Both the position numbers and the translations under genes were made by a program. From Amphiura filiformis (Eukaryota; Echinodermata; Ophiuroidea; Amphilepidida; Amphiuridae), in contig NC_092647.1 of the NCBI RefSeq assembly GCF_039555335.1, positions 19,934,880-19,998,879 of the forward strand: 64,000 nucleotides of DNA, given 5' to 3'. Shown here one piece after another: positions 23,390 through 35,870 of this stretch. How positions within the stretch are numbered: position 1 is the stretch's first letter; each line of letters opens with the position of its first letter. Under the pieces are notes generated by a model that saw only the letters and a list, made by a program, of their open reading frames with translations, was not told where the DNA came from and did no database searches.

Positions 23390-23765
23390 AAAAGGCACAG
23401 TGATTTATAATGCGCTACGCACAGGCACAATGCTTAGACATTGATCCACAAGCCTCAGCACACTTTACAGGTTGTCGCTGACCACTACCGCCTCACATTA
23501 TTCCATAAACCATTAAAAAACAATTCAGGGACTTTGCTGCTTCAAGAGCCCACAACCTAGACATTCCACAAATAACCATCGCAACCAGGATCGGCTCCCC
23601 AAGTTTCGTACGGGTTATAACGAGACAAATTGGCAGTAAGTTGCTTGTCTGGGGAATTTCAAGCTAACTCAATTTTTCCAAGAGAGCGTACTAGGCACTG
23701 CCATGGTTCGAACCTGCAACATCTCACATCATTGTCGAACACCTTATTGATTGACCTAACTTGAC
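23390..23765 (-). repeat. tRNA-derived SINE
   Basis: On the minus strand a tRNA-like head with GCAGGTTCGAACCATGG (box B) is followed by a central body. It ends near 23405 in a TGTGCGTAGCGCATTATAAA tail typical of LINE-2-like 3' ends. About 370 bp. Confidence 0.6.
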
Positions 23766-24730
23766 TAACTCTAACATTGTTTCTGTCTTTTTCTTTTCTT
23801 TCATGTAATCTTGATGCTTTACTGACAACATTTGGCATACCAGGTAAGAATCAGTTATTCTTTTGTTAGTTTGTCTCCCAGAGGCGGATTTAGGTGGGTG
23901 CACCCGGCGTGTCCTAATTTTTGCAGAGGGGCGTCACGCCCCCTAATTTAAGCAGAGCGTTGCCTGACTTTGTGTGGGCGCTGAGCCACCGCAGCAACAG
24001 CGAGCTCGTGGCTCCCCCCGCCCTTTTGAAAATTCCTGGATCCGCCCATGTCTCCATATACCAATGTTTCAGCATTAGTCATATAGAAATACTAGAATGA
24101 TGTAGGCCTATTATTTACAACAAATATTGATTGTCTCGAGACAGCAGGAAAGCACAACAACGCAAAGAATAGACTCCGCATTGCCCCCACGATCATGAGG
24201 ACCATTTAATACACATAAGCTTATTTATAATAATTTCACAATCTCATAGAAATTAAGACTATATTGAGATAATAACAGATTTCATATCAATTAAACAAAT
24301 TATATACATTGAGATGATTAATTGCAGCAAGCATTTGGAATTATTTATCATCTTCATATAAATCAATAAATACACAAATTATTGGAAAAATGTGTACAAG
24401 CCAACCATACAGGCTGGACAAACAAAAGTTGACTTCTGAATCACATTTAACCAAATTTCATCTTAAGCAAATCTTAAGCATATCTTAAACAGATACATCT
24501 TTGGATCAAACAGAGGATTGGATTGGAAAACAGCATTTTTAACCGCAATTAAATAATTAGAAATCTCCAAAAGAATAAACAATGCCAACACTAGCAAACG
24601 AACATTTTGTATTCAGCAAGATACGGCATCAATGCTTAAACCATTTACTGATATATAATCCACTGGTATTGACAACCAAGTAAATAAAGATACTCCAAAT
24701 AAGCAACAAAGCATTTATAACCCTGGTATA

Positions 24731-26030
24731 AAAACGCAGCAGAAAGGGAGGAAAGCATGAAGGCAACCAATAGCCCACAATCAATCTACCGACGAGATTC
24801 TTCAGGTTTCGAAGAAACTCCGTAACACATTCAAACACCATAAAACGCAGTAGAAAGTGGAGACAATCTACAGACGAGATTCTTCAGGTTTTGAAGAAAA
24901 TCCTTAACACATCCAAGCACCATAAAACGCAGTAGAAAGTGGAGGCAATCGGTCGACGAGATTCTTCAGGTTTTGAAGAAACTCCATAACACATTCAAAC
25001 ACCATAAAACGCAGTAGAAAGTGGAGACAATCTACAGGGGATTCTTCAGGTTTCGAAGAAACTCCGTAACATATTCAAACACCATAAAACGCAGTAGAAA
25101 GTGGAGACAATCTACAGACGAGATTCTTCAGGTTTTGAAGAAAATCCTTAACACATCCAGGCACCATTAAACGCGGTAGAAAGTGGAGACAATCTACAGA
25201 CGAGATTCTTCAGGTTTTGAAGAAAATCCTTAACACATCCAGGCACCATTAAACGCGGTAGAAAGTGGAGACAATCTACAGACGAGATTCTTCAGGTTTT
25301 GAAGAAAATCCTTAACACATCCAAGCACCATAAAACGCGGTAGAAAGTGGAGACAATCTACAGACGAGATTCTTCAGGTTTTGAAGAAAATCCTTAACAC
25401 ATCCAGGCACCATTAAACGCAGTAGAAAGTGGAGACAATCTACCGACGAGATTCTTCAGGTTTCAAGAAACTCCGTAACACATCCAGGCACCATTAACGC
25501 AGTAGAAAGTGGAGACAATCTACAGACGAGATTCTTCAGGTTTTGAAGAAAATCCTTAACACATCCAAGCACCATTAAACGCAGTAGAAAGTGGAGACAA
25601 TCTACCGACGAGATTCTTCAGGTTTCAAGAAACTCCGTAACACATTCAAACACCATAAAACGCAGTAGAAAGTGGAGACAATCTACCGACGAGATTCTTC
25701 AGGTTTCAAGAAACTCCGTAACACATTCAAACACCATAAAACGCAGTAGAAAGTGGAGACAATCTACAGACGAGATTCTTCAGGTTTTGAAGAAAATCCT
25801 TAACACATCCAAGCACCATAAAACGCGTAGAAAGTGGAGACAATCTACCGACGAGATTCTTCAGGTTTTGAAGAAAATCCATAACACATCCAAGCACCAT
25901 AAAACGAAGTAGAAAGTGGAGACAATCTACAGACGAGATTCTTCAGGTTTTGAAGAAACTCCATACAAAGCATTCATTCCCCTTCTATAAAACGCAGTAG
26001 AAAGTGGAGACAATCTACTAATGATATTCT
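24731..26030. repeat. 82-bp satellite, about 16 copies
   Basis: Unit of 82 bp starting ACGCAGTAGAAAGTGGAGAC, including GACGAGATTCTTCAGGTTTT. Copies at the left and right ends are more diverged, the central ones nearly identical. The unit length is not a multiple of three, so reading frames do not persist across copies. Confidence 0.9.
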
Positions 26031-26639
26031 TCAAGATTTCAAGAAATTCCATACAAAGCCTCTATTTTTAAGCATAAAGCAGCATATTTGGACATACCAT
26101 TTTATTGGAGTATCTTTAACCATATTTAGTTACTGAATCACCCTTCCAGCTTTTGGGAGGGTGGGTGGGATTTTTTGGTCCATCAAGATCGAAGGAACAA
26201 TTGCAAGTGCCTCACTAGGAGAACTATGGACATAACAAAGGAATTAAAAAATAAGACGGGAGACCTGAATGGCTGCACACCACTAAAGTGACAGCTGACT
26301 GGACAGAAAAACTGAGCTTGTTGCTATAACAACATAACAACAACCCCTAAATTAAAACTGACTTGACCAGGAGACCAAACACTTTAAGTGTACTTGAGAA
26401 TGCTCAAGTGGGAATAAGAGGATAAGCCTCTACACCTAGATGCACATGACAGCCTAATGTCCCCTGCTGCTGAGACAATCTAGTTTTTAAAAGATTTGCA
26501 ACTTTAAAAAACGGAATTACATAAAGCACATGAGGAAATATTGCTGGACATTTCCTGCAAGGAAAAGCAGGCCCGTACACAGGGGGGTGCAACGCACCCC
26601 TTAAATTTGAAAAAGTATACAAAAAGTCCCAAAATTTCA

Positions 26640-26960
26640 GAATAATTTTGATTTTTTTGAAATTTTATGGCAAATTATTACAAATTGATAGGTTTGATAT
26701 TTAACAGAACTTGAAGTAAATTTAATAAATCTAATGATAGGCCTATTTACTTTCAGTGTATTTAGCTGGGAGGAAATGCCGTATTCAAGATATACATTTT
26801 TTCCCCAAAACACCAAAAAAATTTAGAGTTTTTTAATAATTTCAAAAAATCTAAATTACTATACATCATTTCTCGTATTGAGAATGCAATTCGATATGTC
26901 TAATGTGCTCTAATGTCCCACAAAAAATACTGTGCAAACGTTGCTATCCGATCCCTTAAT
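26640..26960. mobile_element. MITE family M2, partial copy
   Basis: Matches one arm and part of the other arm of the element at 14698-15364 (AATGCAATTCGATATGTCT, GTCCCACAAAAAATACTG) and ends CGATCCCTTAA. A truncated copy. Confidence 0.65.
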
Positions 26961-27189
26961 GGATCAAATGTACACATTTAATAGCATTAATTAGTTAAAA
27001 ACACATTTAAATACATTGGGAGTTGCAGCATATTGTACCAGTTTGGTTAATATTTTATTTCAAAAAATAACATGATGACATAAATAACATAGCAATTTAA
27101 TGAATAAATGTTATGATATGATCAATGAACTTACACACACATGAAAATGGCATAATTTATTTATTTAGGTTATTTCATTTAAAGTCCAC

Positions 27190-27425
27190 ACTGCCTCTGT
27201 GGAAGATTTTGGGAATATCTTCCACTGGGGGAGTATGAATTTTAAATGGAATGATCACTTAATAGGCAGTTACATTTGAATTTCATACATTCAACCCGAA
27301 TCTTCCACAGAGGGAGAGTGAGTTTCAAATAGAGTTGGTTAATATGCTAATTCCATTCCACACTCCTCCTGTGGTAGATTGTCCAAATCTTCCACAGGGG
27401 AGTGAGGACTTTAAATGGAACAGCC
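27190..27425. repeat. Dispersed repeat with inverted segments
   Basis: Alternating forward and reverse copies of a CCACACTCCCCCTGTGGAAG-like motif and ATTTTAAATGGAA. Same family as 12115-12250 and 20495-20640. Confidence 0.55.
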
Positions 27426-28132
27426 AAAATATCATGAAAGAAAATCAGTAAGCTTAAGTGATAACTGCTGAGCTAGTGAAGGTTATAAATGTCACTTAAA
27501 AGTGGACCAAGTTGCCATAATGATCTTTGGTCTGAGTGCATCAGATCATACAGGGATGTAAGTTTCCGGTTGGTTTTATGGATTTCTGTTTTTTCCCGAA
27601 TCCGGATTTTCCCGGGAAAAAAGAATAAAAACAGCTACTTACATCCCTGGATCATATCACATACACACATTGTCTACTTGGAAAATTTGGCATACTGGTA
27701 CCTTGCTGATACAGACACTCTGTTATATCATCACATAAAATACGGGGTCAGGCAATGCTATGCAGCTTGCTTAGAGAATGAGGTGCCATTTTCATGGTGT
27801 GATTAAATCAGAACTATATTTTGATATTTACACAAGGTATGCCGTACAGTAACAAAAATTGCAGAAGTTTTTATAATTGAAGTGTATCAGGCTAACAAAA
27901 TAGATGTCTCCCCCACCCACTTTTCAAGATGGATTGATGCCCCTGATATACACCATACACCAGTGGTGTGCGCAAAGGGGGGGGGGCATTGTTGGTCATT
28001 CGGGGAAATATGTCGCTTACACTCTAATCAGACTCCATTTGGGGAACTGAACAACCTGGCCCCCCACTTTCAATGTGCTGCGCATGCCACTGCCATACAC
28101 TAGCTAAGCTGGCCCTCAGAGACCTTCCTCCT

Positions 28133-28353
28133 CTAATTTTTGCCCAATCTTTGATTCCTTTGATTAATAACTCGCTGGTTTCCATATACCCCCTCTGTAT
28201 CTTGAGATGGGTTTCCTTGAGGAAGAGGAGGAGGAGGAGGATTTACTGATGATGCATTTGGTATTGGTCTGCATTCAACATATCCATCATCTCCTGAAGA
28301 CGACAGGACTGAAGATTGAGTCTCGTTAGCAACGGTGACCTGAGATTTGAGGT
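28133..28353 (-). CDS. Gene 2 exon 6: C-terminal tail
   Basis: About 72 residues ending at TAG. Contains DDGYVECRPIP, a PPPPPLPQ run (SH3-type ligand) and VYGNQRVINQR, which matches KYANQAVLNQR of gene 1 and carries a YxN Grb2-type site. Acceptor ATGCATTCCAG. Confidence 0.8.
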
Positions 28354-31300
28354 CTGGAATGCATGAAAAGAACAAAAACAATAATTATTTAGTGAATTTG
28401 TTGTCCGATATAATAGTGATCATTGGGAGATTATGCAGTTACAAAAAGTTGTGAAAACAAAACACATATTTTTTACTAAATTAGACAAGTGTTTAATTTT
28501 TTACCCTCATTTAGAAATCCAAGTTTCCACACAAAACACAGAAGTACAAGAGGGATGTATGCATGCACTCATATGTTTGAGGCTTTCAATTGTTTTCATC
28601 TTATTCGACTGTGGAGCAGGCAACTACACATTTTCTCCATAAAAGCATCAGAGGCCCTGGGTACTTACCAGTAGGCTGTGCTTGTTAGTCTAGCCGAGCG
28701 GCGGCTAGACTCCTGTTTCTGGGCGATTTCTTTCTTCTTCTTCTTCTTCTTCTTCTTCTGTCAACATTTAACATAATTTGCTCTAGCTCCTTTATTATTT
28801 GACCGATTATGACCAAACTTGGGCACAAGCTCCACTACCCCAGCCTTTACATTTGACCAGACCCCTTTGGGGTCAAACGTCATGCATGAGTAATTTTGGC
28901 TAAAAATGTGATTTTTACCAAAATGCTTCTTCTCCTACAGATTACATGGTACAGTTATGAGATTTATACATTGACCTTGGCTATAGCCGGGGCCTATGGG
29001 GTCCTCACAGATTTGGGGTCAAAGGTCATTAAGGGGGTATTTCCGCACATAACCAAATACCTTCAAAATGCTTCTTTTCCTACAGATTCTATGGTACAGA
29101 GATGCGACTGACACATATGCATTGACATTAGTTGGTGTCTATGGGGTCCTCACAGATTTTGAGTTCAAGGTCAAACAGGGGACAAAATGGTTGATTACTG
29201 AAAATCACTTTAAAATTCAATATTTTCTGCATATTACGTGCTGTGATCATCAGAATAATGCCAAAAGGGCTCTAGCATTATGTTCATATACGATTGTAAT
29301 CAGATTTGGCTTAAACATGGAGGAGGGGTCTGTTTTGGGGTCAAAAGGGGTAAAATTCTAAAGTTTGTCCAATTTAAATGAAAATTAGTATATGTGATCT
29401 TGATATGATTCAAAATATATTGGAGGTCATTTCAAGGTCACCAGAGGTCAACGAAAGGTCAAAAGGGGTCAAATTCTAATATTTGTCCAATTTAGATGAA
29501 AATTAGTATATGTGATCTTGATATGATTCAAAATATATTGGAGGTCATTTCAAGGTCACCAGAGGTCAACTAAAGGTCAAAAGGGGTCAAATTACAAAAT
29601 TTATTCAATTTGAATGAAAATTAGTATATGTTATGTGGATATGATGCAAAATGTGGTGAAGGTCATTTCAAGGTCATCAGATGTCATTTCAAGGTCACGG
29701 CTAGACTTCGCAGCCTTACTAAGGATGCAATATATCTAGTTTCTTCTTCTTCTTCTTCTTCTTCTTCTTCTTCTTCTTCTTCTTCTTCTGTCAACATTTA
29801 ACATAATTTGCTCTAGCTCCTTTATTATTTGACCGATTATGACCAAACTTGGGCACAAGCTCCACTACCCCAGCTTTTACATATGACATGACCCATTTGG
29901 AGTCAAACGTCACGCATGAGTAATTTTGGCTAAAATGTGATTTTTACCAAAAATGCTTCTTCTCCTACAGATTACATGGTAGAGTATCGAGATTTGGACA
30001 TTTACCTTGGCTATAGCCGGGGCCTATGGGGTCCTCACAGATTTGGGGTCAAAGGTCATTAAGGGGTATTTCCGCACATAACCAAATACCTTCAAAATGC
30101 TTCTTTTCCTACAGATTCTATGGTACAGAGATGCGACTGACACATATGCATTGACATTAGTTGGTGTCTATGGGGTCCTCACAGATTTTGAGTTCAAGGT
30201 CAAACAGGGGACAAAAATGGTTGATTACTGAAAATCACTTTAAAATTCAATATTTTCTGCATATTACGTGCTGTGATCATCAGAATAATGCCAAAAGGGC
30301 TCTAGCATTATGTTCATATCGATTGTAATCAGATTTGGCTTAAACATGGAGGAGGGTCTGTTTTGGGGTCAAAAGGGTAAAATTCTAAAGTTTGTCCAAT
30401 TTAAATGTAAATTAGTATATGTGATCTTGATATGATTCAAAATATATTGGAGGTCATTTCAAGGTCACCAGAGGTCAACGAAAGGTCAAAAGGGGTCAAA
30501 TTCTAATATTTGTCCAATTTAGATGAAAATTAGTATATGTGATCTTGATATGATTCAAAATATATTGGAGGTCATTTCAAGGTCACCAGAGGTCAACTAA
30601 AGGTCAAAAGGGGTCAAATTACAAAGTTTATTCAATTTGAATGAAAATTAGTATATGTTATGTGGATATGATGCAAAATGTGGTGAAGGTCATTTCAAGG
30701 TCATCAGATGTCATTTCAAGGTCACGGCTAGACTTCGCAGCCTTACTAAGGATGCAATATATCTAGTTCTTCTTCTTCTTCTTTCTGTCAACATTTAACA
30801 TAATTTGCTCTAGCTCCTTTATTATTTGACCGATTATGACCAAACTTGGGCACAAGCTCCACTACCCCAGCCTTTACATTTGACATGACCCATTTGGGGT
30901 CAAACGTCATGCATGAGTAATTTGGGCTAAAAATGTGATTTTTACCAAAAATGCTTCTTCTCCTACAGATTACGTGGTACAGTAATGAGATCTATACATT
31001 GACCTTGGCTATAGCCGGGGCCTATGGGGTCCTCACAGATTTGGGGTCAAAGGTCATTAAGGTGGTATTTCCGCACATAACCAAATACCTTCAAAATGCT
31101 TCTTTTCCTACAGATTCTATGGTACAGAGATGCGACTGACACATATGCATTGACATTAGTTGGTGTCTATGGGGTCCTCACAGATTTTGAGTTCAAGGTC
31201 ATACAGGGGACAAAAATGGTTGATTACTGAAAATCACTTTAAAATTCAATATTTTCTGCATATTACGTGCTGTGATCATCCGAATAATGCCAAAAGGGCT

Positions 31301-34256
31301 CTAGCATTATGTTCATATACGATTGTAATCAGATTTGGCTTAAACATGGAGGAGGGGTCTGTTTTGGGGTCAAAAGGGGTAAAATTCTAAAATTTGTCCG
31401 ATTGAAATGAAAATTAGTATATGTGATCTTGATATGATTCAAAATATATTGGAGGTCATTTCAAGGTCACCAGAGGTCAACCAAAGGTCAAAAGGGGTCA
31501 AGTTCTAAAGTTTGTCCAATTTAAATGAAAATTAGTGTATGTGATCTTGATATGATTCAAAATATAATGGATGTCATTTCAAGGTCACCAGAGGTCAACC
31601 AAAGGTCAAAAGGGGTCAAATTGCAAAGTTTGTTCAATTTGAATGGAAATTAGTCTACGTTATGTGGATATGATGCAAAATATGTGGTGAAGGTCATTTC
31701 CAGGTCATCAGAGGTCATTTCAAGGTCACGGCTAGACTTCGCAGCCTTACTAAGGATGCAATATATCTAGTTTTCTGTTGTTTTTAAGATCAGTCATTTT
31801 TTCATAATCTTCTTTATCTGAATCTTTTCTGCTTCTACAGATAAAATAAGACAGGTATATCACTATGTGCAAGGTATCTCTATGTGAGTTTGAATTTGTA
31901 ATAAGGCTACAACAACTTTGTTTCCAGCAGGCCGTGTGCATTTCATTTTTTTGGGAGCATTTTTTTATTCAATTCAAAATGAATGACAAAATATTGCAAT
32001 AGATTTTTTGTTCTCATTCATTTTAATTTCTGAACAGGTACGTATTCATCATAGGGCAGCATGACTACATTTAGATATGGCCCAGAATTGGTCTTGTTTG
32101 TTTCCTACACTCAATGGCTGATGAAATTATTATGTAGGGCTGTATAGAGTCTGAATTCTTATTTTATTATATTTCTATGTTTATTTTTCTTGTTTTTTAT
32201 TTACCTTCTTTCTTGTTGATCTTGGTTGATATCCGGTTTCTTTTCATCCTGTTTATGACATAGATAGTAAACAAGTAAAGCAATCGCTATGATGACCAGA
32301 ATTGTTGCACCAATAGATGCACCAATAACAACACTTTGCGTACTATCACTAGTACCTGGAACCTGAAATTGAAAGTTTGTAAACCATCTAATAAAACATT
32401 GTTCTGGTTTCAACAGAATTAGCTTATACTTAAAGTAAATGTTTTAATTCTTCCATGGTCTGGCTTATTTGCTGGGGATTATCGATCGTGTAGAAGAGGC
32501 AAGGTTGATGTCATAACCGCTGATCAGTGACCACTCGACTGTTTGAGGTCATTTAGTAGACTTTCTTACCAGTTGTTTTGTTATTCTAACAAAAAATTGC
32601 CCTTTTGAAAAGTGAACTTCAACGTATGTGGTGTGAAAATTCAATGCCACCAGCTGCAATCGGTTTTTGTGGCATTCCCGTTTTTTCTGATCACTAAAAA
32701 CTGGAAGGGTAATGATACAGCGCACTGGCTTGGGTGATCACGGTGAGGATGTGCTTTGTTATCAGTTTGAAAAACAAAATGGCTGAAAGCTTCTTTATTC
32801 ATGTCATAGGTGATTGATATAATGAATAAAATTAAAAAATACTCACCTTCATTTGATGGTCTATGGTTTGACGCAATCGAGTGGTAGCCATAGTAACAGG
32901 TGATACCGATTGCGTTGCTTCCATAGATGGTAACATTGGTTTACTCTTAGTAAAAGATGATGGCGAAGTGTGTACTTTCATAGCTTGGGTTGATGGTGAT
33001 GGAGTATTAACACTCGCTGATGTAGATCTAGATGTAGGTAATGAAGTCTGTGCTTTCGTAGTTTTAGTTGATGGTGTAGTAACACTCACTGATGTGCACT
33101 TACAATACAGGCCATAGCAACTCTGTTGTACCACATGTCCATCATCTGTAGTGCATATTCCATTTCTCAGCTCTACTTCCCTGCTAACATCAGAGGTGAA
33201 ACATGCTATTGACTCATACATTTTATCTTGAAGCTGGCAACAGCTCCAATGGTTATCTTGGCAAGTTGTAAAACTATCATAAGTGGTAAATGATGTATAG
33301 CTGTTTGTTGCACATCTAGCAAGAGGTCCTACATCACATCCATGAATTTGTGGAGAAAAGTTTCCTGGTATAAATGATACTATAAACATGAAAAGAGTAA
33401 GTAATTGAGACAAGTTAGTTAGGTATCAATAAATAATGCTTTTTTTTCAAGTACATACTAAATTTTTAGCTATCAGTGTTCCCCACAAAGGAGTACATAT
33501 ATTTCCTTTTTGGCCCCCACACATGTGTGGGACTTCCACTTATGTTATCATCCAGATGATTGTTTGGTTGTTTGTATTTTTGTTTGTATCTTTGTTTCTT
33601 TGTTTGTTTGGCTGTCTGGGCAGAAGCAAATTCATTAAACCACTGTGCAGTTCTAACGCAATAACCGATCAACTTCATTATTATGTTTTCAGGGTTATTA
33701 AGATGATTTTCTGATTCAGCAAATCACTAAGTCAAATCAGTCAGTAGTACCTATACGTATAAAGGTTGGAAGATAAAAATAGGTTAGAAAAGAGAAGGGC
33801 CAGACAATTACCTTGCTCTGGGTACTGTGGACATTCAGGGTCAGGGCTGATCAAGCTGGCGGGGTCTGGGGCGGCGCCTGTTTTCTGGCAAACACATTCA
33901 CTGAAATAATAAATTGAATGCAATAGGATTATGTAAAAATTGTCATTGGTTATTATGGAGGGGAAAGCATCACAACACAGTCATACCTTAGCAAGTCTTT
34001 GAAAATAAGACAACAATTTTACAGGATTGTAAAAACATGTTTAAGTGCTGTATTTGTGACAAAATCTGCTATTTTTAATAAAATGATGGAATACATCATT
34101 AAATTCAAACAATTGAAGTATTAGTTAATCATTATGTGGTTTAACTTACCAGTTATAATTGCTATCCTGTGCATAATTCCCTTGAAGTAGTAATAACACC
34201 GGTAACCATGATAACATGGAGTGCATGATCAGTTTGTCTTGATAGAATGCCATCAT
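28133..34256 (-). CDS. Receptor gene 2: Cys-rich type I membrane protein with mucin-like stalk; exon 5 split by a repeat array
   Basis: Exons (minus strand): 34150-34256, 33812-33900, 32847-33379, 32205-32362, exon 5 (31778-31834 plus 28669-28681 across an insertion) and 28133-28353. Exons 1-4 join in frame; exon 4 ends in phase 2, matching exon 5. Protein order: signal peptide, CxC segment, Cys-rich domain, about 75-residue Ser/Thr/Pro stalk, transmembrane helix, tail. Without the insertion exon 5 would be about 70 nt, close to 68 nt in genes 3-4 and 80 nt in gene 1, but the rejoined exon is one base out of phase with exon 6. Either a small change has followed or the duplication at the insertion is not what I assume. 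Read straight on, the tail stops at 31750, giving a short-tailed receptor that keeps the YEKM site. It may be a damaged gene or one with an insertion polymorphism. Confidence 0.75.
28669..28681 (-). CDS. Gene 2 exon 5, second part with donor
   Basis: GCACAGCCTACTG followed by GTAAGTACC, a strong splice donor that makes no sense alone but completes exon 5 once the 3.1 kb array is removed. TTGTT occurs on both sides of the array and is the likely target duplication. Confidence 0.5.
28687..31777. repeat. Array of three 1-kb AGGTCA-rich units inserted in gene 2 exon 5
   Basis: Three units of about 1.0 kb start near 28687, 29790 and 30785. They are separated by (CTT)n runs and each closes with CGGCTAGACTTCGCAGCC and GGATGCAATATATCTAG. 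The first unit opens with a hairpin, GTCTAGCCG and CGGCTAGAC. Each contains GAGGTCATTTCAAGGTCA and AGGTCAAAAGGGGTCA blocks, and a GACCGATTATGACCAAACTT segment related to the satellite at 1-1975. TTGTT flanks both ends. Open frames inside are repeated and not genes. Confidence 0.85.
31778..31834 (-). CDS. Gene 2 exon 5, first part
   Basis: Begins after ATCTGTAG and encodes SRKDSDKEDYEKMTDLK. EDYEKM is a YxxM site, the classic PI3-kinase p85 SH2 ligand. The frame then runs into the repeat array and stops at 31750. The matching remainder of the exon with its GTAAGT donor lies at 28669-28681, on the far side of the array. Confidence 0.7.
32205..32362 (-). CDS. Gene 2 exon 4: transmembrane helix
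   Basis: Encodes VVIGASIGATILVIIAIALL then VYYLCHKQDEKKPD, a single membrane helix with GASIGA small-residue packing and a basic cytoplasmic flank. Acceptor AATTTCAG, donor GTAAAT. Confidence 0.85.
32847..33379 (-). CDS. Gene 2 exon 3: Cys-rich domain and mucin-like stalk
   Basis: Encodes about 178 residues. Cysteines include CQDNHWSCC (the C-x6-CC core) and a closing YCKC. The second half is Ser/Thr/Pro-rich with an internal duplication (SVTTPSTKTTKAQTS and SVNTPSPSTQAMKVHTS), which suggests an O-glycosylated spacer. The antisense frame at 32881-33117 is a shadow. The exon ends in phase 0, unlike genes 1, 3 and 4 (phase 2). Confidence 0.8.
33812..33900 (-). CDS. Gene 2 exon 2: CxCxC and Pro-rich linker
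   Basis: With the split codon it reads CECVCQKTGAAPDPASL then SPDPECPQYPEQ. The alternating cysteines match exon 2 of genes 1 and 3. Acceptor ATTATTTCAG, donor GTAATT. Confidence 0.8.
34150..34256 (-). CDS. Gene 2 exon 1: signal peptide
   Basis: Starts at ATG 34256; further ATGs in frame at 34253, 34226 and 34217. The hydrophobic core is MLSWLPVLLLLQGNYA, so the start at 34226 or 34217 would give a tidier signal peptide than the first ATG. An in-frame stop lies upstream. It ends TG before GTAAGTT, as in genes 1 and 3. Confidence 0.8.
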
Positions 34257-35139
34257 TTCCTTGCTCTGTTGAATTCAAACAAAATGACTTTATGATACAC
34301 AGCTATATATGTTTCATGTACCCAATGATTGAAAATCCCAATATCAATTGGAAAATGGATGTGAAAGTCAGCACCATTAGTTTTACAGATTGGGACTCCC
34401 ACTTTAGTCCAGGGAAGAAGGTTTTGAAATGAAGTCCTTGGAAGAAACCTTTGGTTTGACAAAAACACCCACACTTTAACCTCAAAAGCTCTCAGAAAAT
34501 TAGTGCACGAAAAAATTTGCCATATTGAAGCAAGACTGGTGGAATATTGTTCAAAAGCGGAATAAAAATGTGCGCAAAATTTGGCACTTTTGGGGCTAAA
34601 ATGGCCAAATATGAGGTTAAGATTTGGATCTAAGTCACCTTTGTTTTTTTCTCCAACTATAACATCGCAAAATCAATCTAAGTGGCTCAACACAATGCCT
34701 AAGTGTTGGCAATTCCAATTATGAAATAAAAATCAAACAAATTGTCGCTCAAATGCAAAAAAAAAGTTGTTGATGTATTTGAAAATTAGAGATAAATAAA
34801 GATGATTTCCAAGTTGTATAAAATCATAAAGAACATCAAAAATAGGCTTAATGTAGATGATTATTTAAGCGAAACTAACATTTAATTGTCCATTATTAAT
34901 AAAAATCATGTGATTTAAATCACAATTTAAATCATGATTAATTCAACATCAAGCAACCCTGTCTTACCTTGACAATATGTCACAATTTTCCATGTTCAGC
35001 ATGAAAAGAAAGGTTTTTTTAACCTTTTTCTACTGTAAAATTGTATATATTCCTTGATTCAGCACACTATAAACAGCAATGTAGGGTTTCAAATACAACA
35101 ATGTATAAAACATACATTTTCCTGCAGCTGTCATATAGG

Positions 35140-35551
35140 TAAGGCCCGGCAAAAAACGTGATCTCGCTTTTCACGCCGTGATTCTCGCTATTAACCAACT
35201 ATCTCGCTTTTAAAAAAAGTTTCCAAGCAGTGCACTTACTATAAAAATGTTGCTTTATGCCATAAAAGTTCGCCGAATTCCATTAAAATGCAGTTCAGAC
35301 TTCGCCAAAGTTCAGAATTCAACAGAATTGCAAGCACATGGTCGAGTGAAAAAGCCATGCTTTACTCAATAAAAATGGACATTTCATTTCAAATGAGTTC
35401 AAGTTTAGGCCAAATATCATTATATTTATTGAATTACTGGAATATTTTGACTATAAAACATAATTCAAGGTCAAATTTTTGCTTTTCTCGCTTTTCAACA
35501 TTTTGGATCTCGTTTTTTACTTCAAAAAATTGCGTTTTTTGCCGGGGCCTA
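35140..35551. mobile_element. hAT-like MITE with 8-bp target duplication
   Basis: Ends TAAGGCCCGGCAAAAAACG and CGTTTTTTGCCGGGGCCTA are inverted repeats, flanked by CATATAGG on both sides. An 8-bp duplication is typical of the hAT superfamily. The uninterrupted counterpart is the related sequence near 35762-35785. No transposase. Confidence 0.8.
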
Positions 35552-35562
35552 CATATAGGCCT

Positions 35563-35870
35563 ATAGGTTTGCTATCTACTGAAGATTTGACTTTGCTATC
35601 TACTGAAGATAAGGCTATGGACCACCATAATCTTGTTGGACTACCTAAATCTTGGTAAATTAACAAAAAACTGTTTTATTTAAAAACTATATTGTTTTAT
35701 AATTCAAACACTATACTTACTTTATACATTATATGATATGATATGATTGTGCATTTTACAGCAGCTGCCGTATATAGGTTTGCTATCTACTGAATATAAG
35801 GCTATGGACCACCATATATCTTGGTGAACTATGGTGCCTAAATCTAAGTAGATTGTAAGACTACCTGATA
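35563..35870. repeat. Local duplication carrying the 22-bp minisatellite unit
   Basis: GGTTTGCTATCTACTGAA is present at 35570 and 35776, with TTGCTATCTACTGAAGAT repeated again at 35593. This is the reverse complement of the minisatellite unit of 2275-3035. The flanks AAGGCTATGGACCACCATA are also duplicated. Confidence 0.65.

Larger units (their letters stand above)
18910..28132. other. 9.2 kb gene-free interval between genes 1 and 2
   Basis: No splice-bounded exon of the receptor family and no other gene was found on either strand. It is filled with MITEs, three tRNA-derived SINE candidates and the 82-bp satellite. Open frames of 60-120 codons lie inside repeats or low-complexity DNA. The upstream part (18910-19120) would hold the gene 1 promoter, but no core element can be identified. 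Confidence 0.6.

Noticed and set aside
28896-31390. Repeated open frames starting MLLLLQITWYS
   Set aside because: Identical pieces recur in each unit of the array and end at repeat boundaries; no conserved coding pattern.
32881-33117. 78-codon plus-strand frame
   Set aside because: Antisense shadow of gene 2 exon 3, whose splice sites, cysteines and stalk are well supported on the other strand.
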